NCBI GenBank assembly: GCA_945983355.1 | Contig: CAMFSU010000013.1 | Coordinates: forward strand, 1-64,000 | Source: an uncultured Clostridia bacterium | GTDB taxonomy: Bacteria; Bacillota; Clostridia; Oscillospirales; Acutalibacteraceae | Direction: 5' to 3' | DNA: 64,000 nt | Shown: in pieces, positions 36,550 through 45,556 of the stretch | How the letters are laid out: every line of letters begins with the position of its first letter | Numbering within the stretch: position 1 is the stretch's first letter | Translations under genes and position numbers: made by a program | The notes under the pieces: generated by a model | Told to the model about the DNA's origin: nothing | What the model saw: only the letters and a program-made list of their open reading frames with translations | Databases searched by the model: none

Positions 36550-37479
36550 TTGATTTATAATAATGTTTTAGAGGCGGTTGGCAACACACCGCTTATTCGA
36601 CTTCAAAAAATTGTGCCCAAAGACAGCGCGCAGGTGCTTGTCAAATACGAGGGCGTTAATATCGGCGGGTCAATTAAAACCCGCACCGCTTTAAGTATGA
36701 TTGAATGTGCCGAAAAAAGCGGTAAAATAACCAAAGACACCATTATTGTAGAGCCAACAAGCGGTAACCAAGGCATTGGCCTTTCGCTTATTGGTGCAGT
36801 TAAGGGGTATAAGGTTAGAATTATTATGCCCGACTCAGTAAGTGAAGAACGCCGAAAGCTTATTAAGGCTTACGGTGCCGAGCTTGTGTTAATTCACGAT
36901 GACGGTGATATTGGAAAGTGCATTGAGCAGTGCCTTGAAACCGCACTTAAAATGCAGGAAGAAGATGAAAACGTTTGGGTGCCACAGCAATTTGTAAACC
37001 CTGATAACCCCAAAATTCACCGCAACACCACCGCAGTTGAAATTTTAGAGCAAGCCGCCTGCCAAATTGACGGCTTTTGCTCGGGCGTGGGCACAGGCGG
37101 TACACTAACCGGCATTGGCGAGGTTTTAAAGCAGCACAACCCCAACATTAAAATTTGGGCAGTAGAGCCCGAAAACGCCGCTATTTTATCGGGCGGAAGC
37201 ATTGGCACGCATTTACAAATGGGCATTGGCGACGGCATTATACCTGAAAACCTAAACCTTGACATATTTAGCGAAACCGCCATTGTAACTGATGATGAGG
37301 CGATTGAAACTTCGAAACGGCTTATTTGTGAAGAAGGTATTTTGTGCGGAATTTCAAGCGGTACAAACGTTGCCGCAGCGCTTCGTATGGCAAAGCTTTT
37401 AGGTAAAGGCAAAACCGTTGTGACCGTTTTGCCCGACACAGGCGAAAGATATTTCAGCACCGAGCTTTTTCAGTTTTGA
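36550..37479 (+). CDS. cysK: Cysteine synthase (O-acetylserine sulfhydrylase)
   Basis: PLP enzyme making cysteine from O-acetylserine and sulfide. IYNNVLEAVGNTPLIRL opens the protein. GGSIKTRTALSMI holds the PLP lysine, PTSGNQGIGLS binds the substrate carboxylate, and GVGTGGTLTGIG binds the PLP phosphate. The motif after Lys is TRTA rather than the common DRIA. The start is TTG 36550, since GAGGAG lies 9 nt upstream and this gives the usual N-terminus; about 309 aa. It is followed by ppa after 18 bp. Confidence 0.94.
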   Translation: MIYNNVLEAVGNTPLIRLQKIVPKDSAQVLVKYEGVNIGGSIKTRTALSMIECAEKSGKITKDTIIVEPTSGNQGIGLSLIGAVKGYKVRIIMPDSVSEERRKLIKAYGAELVLIHDDGDIGKCIEQCLETALKMQEEDENVWVPQQFVNPDNPKIHRNTTAVEILEQAACQIDGFCSGVGTGGTLTGIGEVLKQHNPNIKIWAVEPENAAILSGGSIGTHLQMGIGDGIIPENLNLDIFSETAIVTDDEAIETSKRLICEEGILCGISSGTNVAAALRMAKLLGKGKTVVTVLPDTGERYFSTELFQF

Positions 37480-37497
37480 TAAAAAGGAATGATTTTT

Positions 37498-38031
37498 ATG
37501 TCAAACATCTGGCACGACATATCACCCAAACGCATAACCCCCGAAGAATTTATTTGCGTAATTGAAATTCCAAAGGGCAGTAAAAAGAAGTACGAGCTTG
37601 ACAAAGAAACCGGCTTTATAATGCTTGACCGTATTTTGTACACATCAACCCATTACCCAGCAAACTATGGATTTATCCCCCGTACCTACGGTGATGACGG
37701 CGACCCATTGGATGTTCTCTTGCTCTGCGCACAAACCCTTGACCCACTAACGCTTGTTAATGCATATCCTATTGGTGTTATTACTATGATTGATAACGGC
37801 CGAAATGACGAAAAAATCATTGCCATCCCCTGCAACGACCCAACATATAACCACTATACCGACATTGACCAGTTACCAAAACACATTTTTGATGAAATGC
37901 GCCATTTCTTTACGGTTTACAAAAACCTTGAAAACAAGGAAACTGCCGTTAATGAGGTAGAGGGCAGAGAGGCAGCAATAAAAATTATAAAACAAGCAAT
38001 TGACCATTATATTGAATGCTTTTGCAAATAA
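37498..38031 (+). CDS. ppa: Inorganic pyrophosphatase (class I)
   Basis: Hydrolyses pyrophosphate to drive biosynthesis. Family I signatures: EIPKGSKKKYELDKETG, HYPANYGFIPRTYGDDGDPLDVLLL (the metal-binding D-x-D-P-x-D motif), and a C-terminal helix. Class I is less common than class II (PpaC) in Bacillota. The preferred start is ATG 37498 after AAAAGGA; an ATG at 37489 would be too close to the RBS. Probably co-transcribed with cysK. Confidence 0.95.
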   Translation: MSNIWHDISPKRITPEEFICVIEIPKGSKKKYELDKETGFIMLDRILYTSTHYPANYGFIPRTYGDDGDPLDVLLLCAQTLDPLTLVNAYPIGVITMIDNGRNDEKIIAIPCNDPTYNHYTDIDQLPKHIFDEMRHFFTVYKNLENKETAVNEVEGREAAIKIIKQAIDHYIECFCK

Positions 38032-38037
38032 AAATTT

Positions 38038-38073
38038 AACGGAGATAACCTTAATCGGTTATCTCCGTTTTTA
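38038..38073 (+). terminator. Bidirectional terminator between ppa and the GDPD gene
   Basis: AACGGAGATAACC/GGTTATCTCCGTT stem, 6 nt loop, T-run; serves converging genes. Confidence 0.93.
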
Positions 38074-38880
38074 TTATGGTATAAAATATTCAAAAATCGA
38101 AATCCAATTTTTTGATTTTGCAATGTCGTTGTCTTGCTTTGTTCTTATAGTCCAGCCAACCATTTGCATTTTCCAAAGCTTTTGGCAAATTTTATTTGAA
38201 AAAACATTGCGGTCCGAAAATTCGTATGCCACAAAATCGGGCTTTGTTAAGAAATTTAAAAGGTTGTTTGTCATTAAAAACCTAATTATTACATTAACCT
38301 TTACCTTTCGTTTTAAAGAATTTTCAGCAAGCTGTCCCCTTAAAACTTCGGGATTGTTCTTTTTGAACCAATAAACACACCTTGGGTCAAAGCTTTCCAC
38401 ACAGTAAACACCGTTGTAATTTTCTAACAATGCATTTGCTTTTTCGCAAAGCATTTTATGGTTGCCGTTTACTGCTTTTAGTTCAACAATTAAGGGAACT
38501 GCACCGTTAAAAAGCTTTAAAGCATCTTCGAACAAGGGAATTGTATCCCCCGTATTAGAAAGATAATAATTTTCAAGGTCTGCGGTTTGCAAATCCTCAA
38601 TTTTGCCACTTTTGCCTGTTACGCGGGTTAGGTCAGAATCGTGAATAACCGCAAGATTGCCATCTTTTAAAAGGTGAACATCAAGCTCAACCCCATAACC
38701 ATTTTCTTTTGCAAGGCGAAAGGCGGTTAGCGAATTTTCACAAACACCGTTGCCATGAAGACCGCGGTGAGCATAATCAAAGCCCCTTATTTTTGAAAGG
38801 TCTTTATTGCCTACTCGGCCACGAACAGCCAAAAGATATAAACCAAAAATTAAAACAATTACAATAATTGCGATATACAA
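38074..38880 (-). CDS. Glycerophosphodiester phosphodiesterase, membrane anchored
   Basis: Hydrolyses glycerophosphodiesters to glycerol 3-phosphate and alcohol. One N-terminal helix (IAIIVIVLIFGLYLLAV, residues 3-19) anchors a TIM-barrel GDPD domain with YAHRGLHGNGVCENS, VELDVHLLKDGNLAVIHDSDLTR and VELKAVNG. Length 268 aa. It lies 3 bp after the MFS transporter, so it is probably co-transcribed; the carrier may supply or export a related metabolite. Confidence 0.9.
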   Translation of the reverse strand: MYIAIIVIVLIFGLYLLAVRGRVGNKDLSKIRGFDYAHRGLHGNGVCENSLTAFRLAKENGYGVELDVHLLKDGNLAVIHDSDLTRVTGKSGKIEDLQTADLENYYLSNTGDTIPLFEDALKLFNGAVPLIVELKAVNGNHKMLCEKANALLENYNGVYCVESFDPRCVYWFKKNNPEVLRGQLAENSLKRKVKVNVIIRFLMTNNLLNFLTKPDFVAYEFSDRNVFSNKICQKLWKMQMVGWTIRTKQDNDIAKSKNWISIFEYFIP

Positions 38881-38883
38881 AAA

Positions 38884-40203
38884 TTAATCCTCCACATCAA
38901 AGGCCTCAAGACCCTTTTTAGCTTCAATTTTGTTGTCGCCGTGCTTAACAAAGGTCATTGTTATAAAGGAAGCGAACACGAAGATGGTGGCGTATGGGAA
39001 AAGGGTTTTATAGTCTACATTTTCAAGCAGCCAGCCCGCAATAATTGGGGTTACAATTTGCGCCGACATTGAAAATGTGTAATAAAGACCTGTGAATTTG
39101 CCAACCTCACTGCCCTTGCACATTTCAACAACCATTGGAAGTGAGTTTACATTTATTGCCGCCCAAGCAACGCCTACTAAAACAAATAACGCATATAAAA
39201 TTGGGCTGAATTTATTTGAAAGCACTGTGTAAACAAAGGCCGCACCAAAGCTTGCCGATAACAATAGTGTGCCAAAGCGAATTGTCTTGCGGCGACCGAT
39301 TTTACTTGCAATATTACCAATGGGGATATAGCTTACAATAGCGCCTGCCGTTGCAATAGTAAGGCAGGTGTTTGCTTGGCCAAGTGTCATAGACCAGCTT
39401 TTTGTAGCATAAACCGAAAACCAAGTGGTAACACCGTTATAACCGATAAACCAAAGTGCGATGGAGCAAAGTAAAAAAGCAAGACTTTTCTTAACATCCT
39501 TTGGCAGCTTTTCACCGTTTTCGGTGGCCTTAGCCAAATTATCTTCGGGGTGCGCCTCTTCGTATGCTTTTTGTTCAATAGCAAGCTTGGGCTCGTTTAC
39601 AAAGAGCAAAAGTATAATAAGTGCCGCAAGCATTATAGCACCGACAATTATAAACAAAGGCAAATAAGAAACATATATTTCGGAATCCGTTTTATATAAA
39701 AATGTGGTAAGTATAAGATAAATTATACCGCCAACTGCACCCATAAGGTTTATAATTGCATTTGCTTTGCTGCGTAAGGGTTTGGGTGTAACATCAGGCA
39801 TTAAGGCAACGGCAGGGCTGCGATAAGTACCCATTGCAATAAGCAAAAGCCCAAGGGTAATTATGAAGGTAACTGTTTTCCAGCTTGCAGGGGAGGCGTG
39901 GAAGCTGTCAGTCAAAATTGGCAACACCATCATAAGCGCCACCGCCGCAAGTGTGCCAAACAAAATAAATGGACGCCTGCGACCGAGACGGCTTTTGCAT
40001 TTATCCGAAAGACCGCCGAAAAGCGGCAAAAGGAAAAGCGCTAAAACATTATCAGCCGCCATAATAACGCCCGAAACACTTTCACCAATATTAAAGGTTT
40101 CGGTTAAGATTTTGGGCACCAAATTATCATAAAGCTGCCAAAAGGCACAAATTGATAAAAAGGCAAAACCCACAAGAAAGGTTCGTTTATTATTTAGTTT
40201 CAT
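38884..40203 (-). CDS. MFS/GPH-type sugar transporter
   Basis: A 439 aa protein with about 12 membrane helices. The loop after helix 2 reads FGGLSDKCKSRLGRRRPFILFG, the SLC45/GPH type MFS signature, and IGNIASKIGRRKTIRFG repeats it in the second half. These carriers usually move sugars or glycosides with a cation. Adjacent to a GDPD gene on the same strand. Substrate not deducible. Confidence 0.88.
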   Translation of the reverse strand: MKLNNKRTFLVGFAFLSICAFWQLYDNLVPKILTETFNIGESVSGVIMAADNVLALFLLPLFGGLSDKCKSRLGRRRPFILFGTLAAVALMMVLPILTDSFHASPASWKTVTFIITLGLLLIAMGTYRSPAVALMPDVTPKPLRSKANAIINLMGAVGGIIYLILTTFLYKTDSEIYVSYLPLFIIVGAIMLAALIILLLFVNEPKLAIEQKAYEEAHPEDNLAKATENGEKLPKDVKKSLAFLLCSIALWFIGYNGVTTWFSVYATKSWSMTLGQANTCLTIATAGAIVSYIPIGNIASKIGRRKTIRFGTLLLSASFGAAFVYTVLSNKFSPILYALFVLVGVAWAAINVNSLPMVVEMCKGSEVGKFTGLYYTFSMSAQIVTPIIAGWLLENVDYKTLFPYATIFVFASFITMTFVKHGDNKIEAKKGLEAFDVED

Positions 40204-40275
40204 AATATTCTCCCAAATTATTATTTACAACTATTATACTATTATTTAAAAGAAATTGCAATAATTGGGAAAATT

Positions 40276-40303
40276 AAAACCGCAACCTTTTAGTTGCGGT
40301 TTT
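40276..40303 (-). terminator. Intrinsic terminator after the patatin gene
   Basis: AAAACCGCAAC/GTTGCGGTTTT stem with a 6 nt loop; flanking A and T runs. It lies next to the patatin stop codon. Confidence 0.85.
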
Positions 40304-41165
40304 AATCGGTTTTTTCCCAGTTTGACATACGCTTTGCGTATTTTTTTGTCATAACATTTATTTTATTAAGCACAGTATCAACAGTCAGTCGCGGCTTATA
40401 TTCGGCCTGTTGGGCCTCGTTATTTTCCTTAATGGCTGCCATAATTTGCGCTTTATCATCAGTAGCGAAAACCTTTTTTAAGGTTTTAAGGGTGTAATCG
40501 TACCCGTATTTTGACATTTCATCAAAGCTTTCGGGGGTGAAAACCAAGGTTTCAAGACGTTTATCATTTGGAAAATCATAAAGCTTTAAAATTTTGCTAT
40601 CAAACGCCTCGTTTTCAAAGAAATATTTATGGTTATCGAAATAAACGCAAAGGATATAATCTAAATCCTTGTCCATTAAAGGATAAGCAGGGATGTTATC
40701 CACAAAAGCGCCGTCTAAAATGCGGTCACCGTCGATTATTTCGCCCTTTACCAAAATTGGAATAGCAATGGCACCCTTTATATATTGTTGAAGCTTGTCA
40801 TAAGGTTGGTCGTGAAAGGGTATATATTCAACCTTGGATTTTGTAAAGTTCCAAACAGCAACATAATGCTCGTAACAAAGGGTATCGTCAGGGGTGAAAA
40901 CCTTACAAATTTCATCGCGAATTGGCCCCGGACCGCCGTAAGACAAAAACAACCGACCGTGTTTTTTGGGGTTAATGCTTTTCCAAATGCGTTCAAATTC
41001 GTGTGGCTTGCCAATACCGAGTGTTTGACCTGCAAGCATACCGATAGAGGCAGAGCTTACACATTTAATGCTGTCAATACCGAAAAATTCACTGGCCGCC
41101 TTTAAAAAGCCGTATTCATAAGCGCCCTTGCTTGCGGCGCCTGAAAGAACAATACCAATTTTCAT
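40302..41165 (-). CDS. Patatin-like phospholipase
   Basis: Serine lipolytic enzyme with Ser-Asp dyad. IGIVLSGAASKGAYEYGFL is the oxyanion Gly-rich motif (Ala for Gly variant), SSASIGMLAG contains the nucleophile, and LDGAFVDNIPAYPL has the catalytic Asp. The ORF track opens at 41237; the ATG at 41165 begins the conserved domain and follows GGGGGTTGAG, giving 287 aa. Soluble, no signal peptide. Single gene unit. Lipid substrate unknown. Confidence 0.88.
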   Translation of the reverse strand: MKIGIVLSGAASKGAYEYGFLKAASEFFGIDSIKCVSSASIGMLAGQTLGIGKPHEFERIWKSINPKKHGRLFLSYGGPGPIRDEICKVFTPDDTLCYEHYVAVWNFTKSKVEYIPFHDQPYDKLQQYIKGAIAIPILVKGEIIDGDRILDGAFVDNIPAYPLMDKDLDYILCVYFDNHKYFFENEAFDSKILKLYDFPNDKRLETLVFTPESFDEMSKYGYDYTLKTLKKVFATDDKAQIMAAIKENNEAQQAEYKPRLTVDTVLNKINVMTKKYAKRMSNWEKTD

Positions 41166-41253
41166 TATTAGCTCAACCCCCTTTTGTTCTTTATAATTAT
41201 AACACACAAAACTTTTGTTTTCAACACCTATAACCACCCTTTATATTAACATA

Positions 41254-41282
41254 TTGACATTTTTTGATTTTACTTTTATAAT
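41254..41282 (+). promoter_or_regulatory. Consensus promoter of bioY
   Basis: TTGACA, 17 bp spacer, TATAAT: perfect sigma-A hexamers 31 bp before the ATG. I could not recognise a BirA operator. Confidence 0.9.
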
Positions 41283-41312
41283 AATTATATATCTACAAAA
41301 ACGAGGTTTAAA

Positions 41313-41831
41313 ATGAAACATAATCTTAAACATTTAACTTTTGCCGCACTTTTTACCGCGATAATCGCTGTTTTTGCTCAGCTTGCAATTCCAACACCCG
41401 CCATTGTGCCGGTTTCCTTGCAGGTTTTTATAATTTGCCTTTGCGGTTTTTTCTTGCATTTAAGATATTCGTCACTTTCGGTTGTTTGCTATATTCTTGC
41501 AGGCATTATGGGTGTCCCCGTTTTTTGCGGCTTTCAAGGCGGCCCGCAACATGTGCTTTCTTACACAGGCGGTTTTATAATTGGCTTTATCCCGCTTGTG
41601 TTTTGCTGTGGCATTGCCCATCTTTTTAAAACCGACCTTTTAAAAATTTTGGTTGGTGTTATTGGTGTTATTATTTGCCACTGCATTGGCGTTTTGCAAT
41701 ATTCTGCCCTTTCGGGAAACGATTTTTCTACAAGCGCACTTTTGGTGTCAATACCCTTTTTACTTAAAGATATTCCCCTTTGCATTTTAGCGTATTATAT
41801 TTCAAAGCCATTAAAAAAGAAATTTTTATAA
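41313..41831 (+). CDS. bioY: Biotin transporter S component BioY
   Basis: Substrate-binding membrane subunit of an ECF-type biotin transporter. Six helices. Family motifs: IPTPAIVPVSLQVF, GIMGVPVFCGFQGGPQHVLSYTGGFIIGF. Length 172 aa. The ECF module genes are not next to it, so it probably shares a general EcfAAT module. It suggests biotin uptake from the host or community. Confidence 0.93.
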   Translation: MKHNLKHLTFAALFTAIIAVFAQLAIPTPAIVPVSLQVFIICLCGFFLHLRYSSLSVVCYILAGIMGVPVFCGFQGGPQHVLSYTGGFIIGFIPLVFCCGIAHLFKTDLLKILVGVIGVIICHCIGVLQYSALSGNDFSTSALLVSIPFLLKDIPLCILAYYISKPLKKKFL

Positions 41832-41864
41832 ATTGGGCACACTAATTGCGGAGATGATTTTTTA

Positions 41865-42812
41865 ATGTGCACCGCAATTAGCTTTAACGCAAAAAACCAT
41901 TATTTTGGCAGAAATTTAGATTTGGATTTTTCTTATAATGAAAGTGTTGTAATAACACCGCGAAATTTTACCTTTAAAATGCGGTGCATTGATGATATTA
42001 CCACACACTTTGCCATAATCGGTATGGCAACCGTTGTTGACGGTGTTCCGCTTTATTATGAAGCAACAAATGAAAATGGCTTAAGTATTGCAGGGCTTAA
42101 CTTCCCCAATAACGCCCATTACAACCATAAAAAAGGCGGTGTGAATAATATCACACCGTTTGAATTTATACCCTATATTTTAAGCTGTTGTCAAACGGTT
42201 GATGATGCAATTAAGCTTTTGCAAAACCTTAACCTTGTAAATATAAATTTTAGTGATGCTTTGCCACTTTCCCCCTTGCACTTTTTTATTTGTGACAGTA
42301 AAAAAGCAATTACAGTCGAGCCGTTAAAAACAGGGCTTAAAATTTATGAAAACCCTGTGGGTGTGCTTACAAACAACCCAACTTTCGATTGGCATTTACT
42401 GAATTTGCAAAATTACACCGCACTTCACAGCGGCATAGCGGAAAATAAGCTTCTTAAAAGCTTTAATCAACACAACTTTTCATTAGGTCTTGGCGCTGTG
42501 GGACTTCCGGGTGATTTTTCATCCCCCTCCCGCTTTGTTAGAGCAGTTTTTGTGAAAGAAAATTCACCAACCGACCTTGAAAACGACAGTGCCATCACCC
42601 ACTTTTTTCACATTTTATCATCTGTTGCAATGCCAAAGGGGTGTGTACAGACCGAGCGCGGCGAATTTGAATATACCCGTTACACCTGTTGCTGTGACAC
42701 CAAAAAGGGCGACTATTATTACACCACCTATGAAAACCCGAAAATTACAAAAATTTCAATACGCGATTTTGATTTAAACAGCAGTGAAATTTATAAAATT
42801 GAAGCACAGTAG
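41865..42812 (+). CDS. Choloylglycine hydrolase/bile salt hydrolase-like Ntn hydrolase
   Basis: Ntn hydrolase of the bile salt hydrolase/penicillin V acylase family. The nucleophile is Cys2 (MCTAISFN), exposed by Met removal. GRNLDLDFSYNE gives the Arg and Asp contacts, ATNENGLSIAGLNFP the substrate loop, VLTNNPTFDWHL the conserved Asn, and GLPGDFSSPSRFVRAVF the catalytic Arg. At 315 aa it fits deconjugating BSH enzymes. Bile salt versus penicillin V preference is not settled by sequence. Start ATG after GGAGATG. Fits a gut habitat. Confidence 0.88.
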   Translation: MCTAISFNAKNHYFGRNLDLDFSYNESVVITPRNFTFKMRCIDDITTHFAIIGMATVVDGVPLYYEATNENGLSIAGLNFPNNAHYNHKKGGVNNITPFEFIPYILSCCQTVDDAIKLLQNLNLVNINFSDALPLSPLHFFICDSKKAITVEPLKTGLKIYENPVGVLTNNPTFDWHLLNLQNYTALHSGIAENKLLKSFNQHNFSLGLGAVGLPGDFSSPSRFVRAVFVKENSPTDLENDSAITHFFHILSSVAMPKGCVQTERGEFEYTRYTCCCDTKKGDYYYTTYENPKITKISIRDFDLNSSEIYKIEAQ

Positions 42813-42822
42813 AATACAAAAC

Positions 42823-42870
42823 AACAAAAGCAACCGCAAATCACAAGTGGATTTGCAGTTGCTTTTGTTA
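42823..42870 (+). terminator. Bidirectional terminator between the BSH-like gene and neuB
   Basis: AACAAAAGCAAC-CGCAAATC pairs with GATTTGC-A-GTTGCTTTTGTT over about 19 bp with a single bulge. Confidence 0.9.
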
Positions 42871-42883
42871 ACGTGTATTACTA

Positions 42884-43933
42884 TTACACCATATCCCAAG
42901 TCAATATAGTATCTTCTTTAAGGTCTTTGATAACCTTTCTTCCAAGAATAATTTCAGTATATTGGGGCGAAATACCTGTGCCAGGCCTTTTGGGCATTAT
43001 ATCCTCTTTCTCTATAACCTCGCCCATCTTCATATCCCTTGTCAGCACAAGTGAACGTCTTGCCTCTCTTCTTGGCACCTCTTCACAAGGAAGTATTGTT
43101 TTTTCGGACGAACCCAAAACATTATCAATCCACTTGAAATTATCTATTGCCTTTTTAAAATCGGAAGGGTCGCCCGCATGATAATGGTCATTACCGGTAA
43201 GGGTTTTATCTAAAGTGAAATGCTTTTCTATAACTTCAGCACCTAATAAATAAGCGGTTGCCAAGGTCATCATTGTTTCATCAGGCGCCACATGATCGCT
43301 AAATCCAATGCGTGCATCAGGGAAATTTTTCTTTAATGTTTCAATAATTCGAAGATTTGCATCAGACGGCTTAGTAGGATATGAAAGTACACAGTGGAAC
43401 AAAACAACATCATCACACCCTGCAGATTTTATAGCTCGGTACGCTTCGTCAATTTCAGAAATATATGATGCACCGACCGAAATATAAACTGGTTTTCCTT
43501 TAGAGGAGATATGTTTTATAAATGGAATATTTGAAAGGTCCGATGAAGAGATTTTATAAAAATCAACCATATCTGCCAAATAATCCGCCGAAGCATAATC
43601 AAAGGGTGTAGAAGTAAAATCCATACCTTTTGAATGTGTGTAATTACAAAGTTCTCGATACTCTTCCTCACCAAAACTGTCGTGTTTTAAGAAAAGTTCG
43701 TACTGTGTTTTTGTAGGTTCTTTTGTTGTATCCCAATAAGCAGGTGAATTTTTAGAAACTATCGTTCCCGCCTTATAGGATTGAAATTTTGCACAGTCTA
43801 TCCCTGCATCTGCGGCAGCATCGATATAAAGTTTTGCCGCCTCTAACGGAGAAATAGACAATGCTTTGGCTGTGTCATAAAAATTAACACCCATTTCAGC
43901 AATTACATACGGTTTTTTCATAATTCCCTCCAT
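42884..43933 (-). CDS. neuB: N-acetylneuraminate (nonulosonate) synthase
   Basis: Condenses phosphoenolpyruvate with an N-acetylhexosamine to give a sialic or related nonulosonic acid. TIM-barrel begins YVIAEMGVNFYDTAK. Core signatures include DFTSTPFDYASADYLA, KISSSDLSNIPFI and IEKHFTLDKTLTGNDHYHAG. The C-terminal SAF domain (MGEVIEKEDIMPKRPGTGI) closes the active site. Length 349 aa. It is the last gene of the polysaccharide operon, 1 bp after the neuA fusion. Neu5Ac, legionaminate and pseudaminate cannot be told apart here. Confidence 0.93.
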   Translation of the reverse strand: MEGIMKKPYVIAEMGVNFYDTAKALSISPLEAAKLYIDAAADAGIDCAKFQSYKAGTIVSKNSPAYWDTTKEPTKTQYELFLKHDSFGEEEYRELCNYTHSKGMDFTSTPFDYASADYLADMVDFYKISSSDLSNIPFIKHISSKGKPVYISVGASYISEIDEAYRAIKSAGCDDVVLFHCVLSYPTKPSDANLRIIETLKKNFPDARIGFSDHVAPDETMMTLATAYLLGAEVIEKHFTLDKTLTGNDHYHAGDPSDFKKAIDNFKWIDNVLGSSEKTILPCEEVPRREARRSLVLTRDMKMGEVIEKEDIMPKRPGTGISPQYTEIILGRKVIKDLKEDTILTWDMV

Positions 43934-43934
43934 A

Positions 43935-45536
43935 TTATAAATTATTAATTATTCCAACAACTCTTTTTCTTCCGTTGCGCAAATCATGCTCTAATAACTG
44001 ATTTTGAAAACGCTGTCGTGCTTCTTTAGAAAATGAAAGATACATCTTTAAAGTACTTTCAATAATTTCATCATTAGGGTTAAGACCAATATAGGTGAAA
44101 CCATTTTCATTGCAAACAAATCCGTGTTTTTCCTCACGATGATTCTGTGCCATAGCAATCGAAGGAACCCCTAATAAAGCAAGTTCATATCCTGTTCTTC
44201 CCCGTGATGTTACGGCAATATCACAAGAGCTCATAAGCTCTGGCATATTGGAAACGTCATAAAGCACTTCTATATTAGGATACTTGTTATATCCCAACAA
44301 CTCATCAACATTATGCTTAGCTCTGCCCAAAACCACAACAAAGTGATATTTTGAATACTCTGGTTTGGAAACAATAGAAAGCAACCTATCTGAATAATTT
44401 TGCGGGTCTGCACCACCAAAAGAAATGAACACCCTTTCAACATCGTTCTTGATTTCTATCGGGTCGTAAAACATAAATAGCTTCCCGCAAATATAATATT
44501 TTTCTCCAGCCCTTATCTGAGACATTGGTTCATCGTGATAAAGCGCATTAAATACCAAGTCAGCTTTTAAGATTCCTTCACCATCATCTTCAAAATTAAC
44601 AATTTTAGCATCTGGCAAAACTGTTTTTAAACCAATCATATAATCTATAGATGTTGTAAGTATATCATTAATAAAAATAGTATACTGCTTTTCTTTACAT
44701 CTATCAAATAATTCCGATATACCATTTACAGGTATCAAATTGTGGGTAGTTGTTCCGAAAATTTTGGGGTCTGTCTGATTTATATCATAATAGATATCAG
44801 GCCTTGTATAAAATTCATCCGCTAATTCAAGAGCGCGATAAATATGCCCTACCCCTCTTTTATTGTTGCCGTTAACATAAATAGCAACCTTTTGTTTGTT
44901 TAAGGATGCCGCTACGCTTTGAAGGTCAGAGAAAGTATCAACGTCCTGTGATTCATTTTCAGGCACTTCAAACACATCAACCTTACTTCCTATTCGGGTT
45001 TTGGGGGTTATAATTTCAGCTTTCGAAATTACAAAAGCACCTGTTTCCATATAACACGGAGGTAGATACTGACGATTAAGTCGTTCGGTATAATTCGGAA
45101 CTTTTTTTCCATCTTTTTCACCCCACGAGAGATGAGGAGCATTGATTGCAGATATTAATGTATCCAAGTCATTCTTAATTGCATATTGAATGGCATTATC
45201 AAGCGTTTCCACCGAAAGTGTCGGTGATGTGGGTTGCATAGTCACAACATAATCCCATTGCTGCTCTTGTGGAATAGCATCATATATAACCGCATCCAGC
45301 GTTACCACGTCACCACAAAGTTCCGCATCTCTCCAATGACATTTGGCGCCCATTCGTTTTGCTATAATAGCAACCTCTGGCGAATCGGTTGATACTATAA
45401 CATCTGTAATGCATTTAGAAGCAAGAGCGTTCTTGATTGAATAATAAATCAATGGATGTCCGCCTATAATTCTGATGTTTTTATTTGGGATTCCTTTAGA
45501 ACCCGCACGGGCAGGAATAATAGCTAATATTTTCAT
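43935..45536 (-). CDS. neuA: Fusion of CMP-nonulosonate synthetase (NeuA) and PseG-like glycosyl hydrolase domain
   Basis: A 533 aa two-domain protein. Residues 1 to about 210 are a NeuA cytidylyltransferase: LAIIPARAGSKGIPNKN (CTP binding) and CYMETGAFVISK. Residues about 215-533 resemble PseG/GT-B UDP-sugar hydrolases: YVNGNNKRGVGHIYRALELA, VFISFGGADPQNYSDR and SSCDIAVTSRGRTGYELALLGVP. PseG removes UDP from an activated precursor sugar in pseudaminate synthesis, so the fusion could join precursor release and CMP activation around neuB. No NeuC or PseB/C/H genes are in the window. Confidence 0.88.
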   Translation of the reverse strand: MKILAIIPARAGSKGIPNKNIRIIGGHPLIYYSIKNALASKCITDVIVSTDSPEVAIIAKRMGAKCHWRDAELCGDVVTLDAVIYDAIPQEQQWDYVVTMQPTSPTLSVETLDNAIQYAIKNDLDTLISAINAPHLSWGEKDGKKVPNYTERLNRQYLPPCYMETGAFVISKAEIITPKTRIGSKVDVFEVPENESQDVDTFSDLQSVAASLNKQKVAIYVNGNNKRGVGHIYRALELADEFYTRPDIYYDINQTDPKIFGTTTHNLIPVNGISELFDRCKEKQYTIFINDILTTSIDYMIGLKTVLPDAKIVNFEDDGEGILKADLVFNALYHDEPMSQIRAGEKYYICGKLFMFYDPIEIKNDVERVFISFGGADPQNYSDRLLSIVSKPEYSKYHFVVVLGRAKHNVDELLGYNKYPNIEVLYDVSNMPELMSSCDIAVTSRGRTGYELALLGVPSIAMAQNHREEKHGFVCNENGFTYIGLNPNDEIIESTLKMYLSFSKEARQRFQNQLLEHDLRNGRKRVVGIINNL

Positions 45537-45556
45537 ATTTTCACCCTCAATTGAAA

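Noticed and set aside
38000-38374. 124 aa plus-strand ORF opposite the GDPD gene
   Set aside because: It is a shadow of the GDPD coding sequence and spans the terminator.
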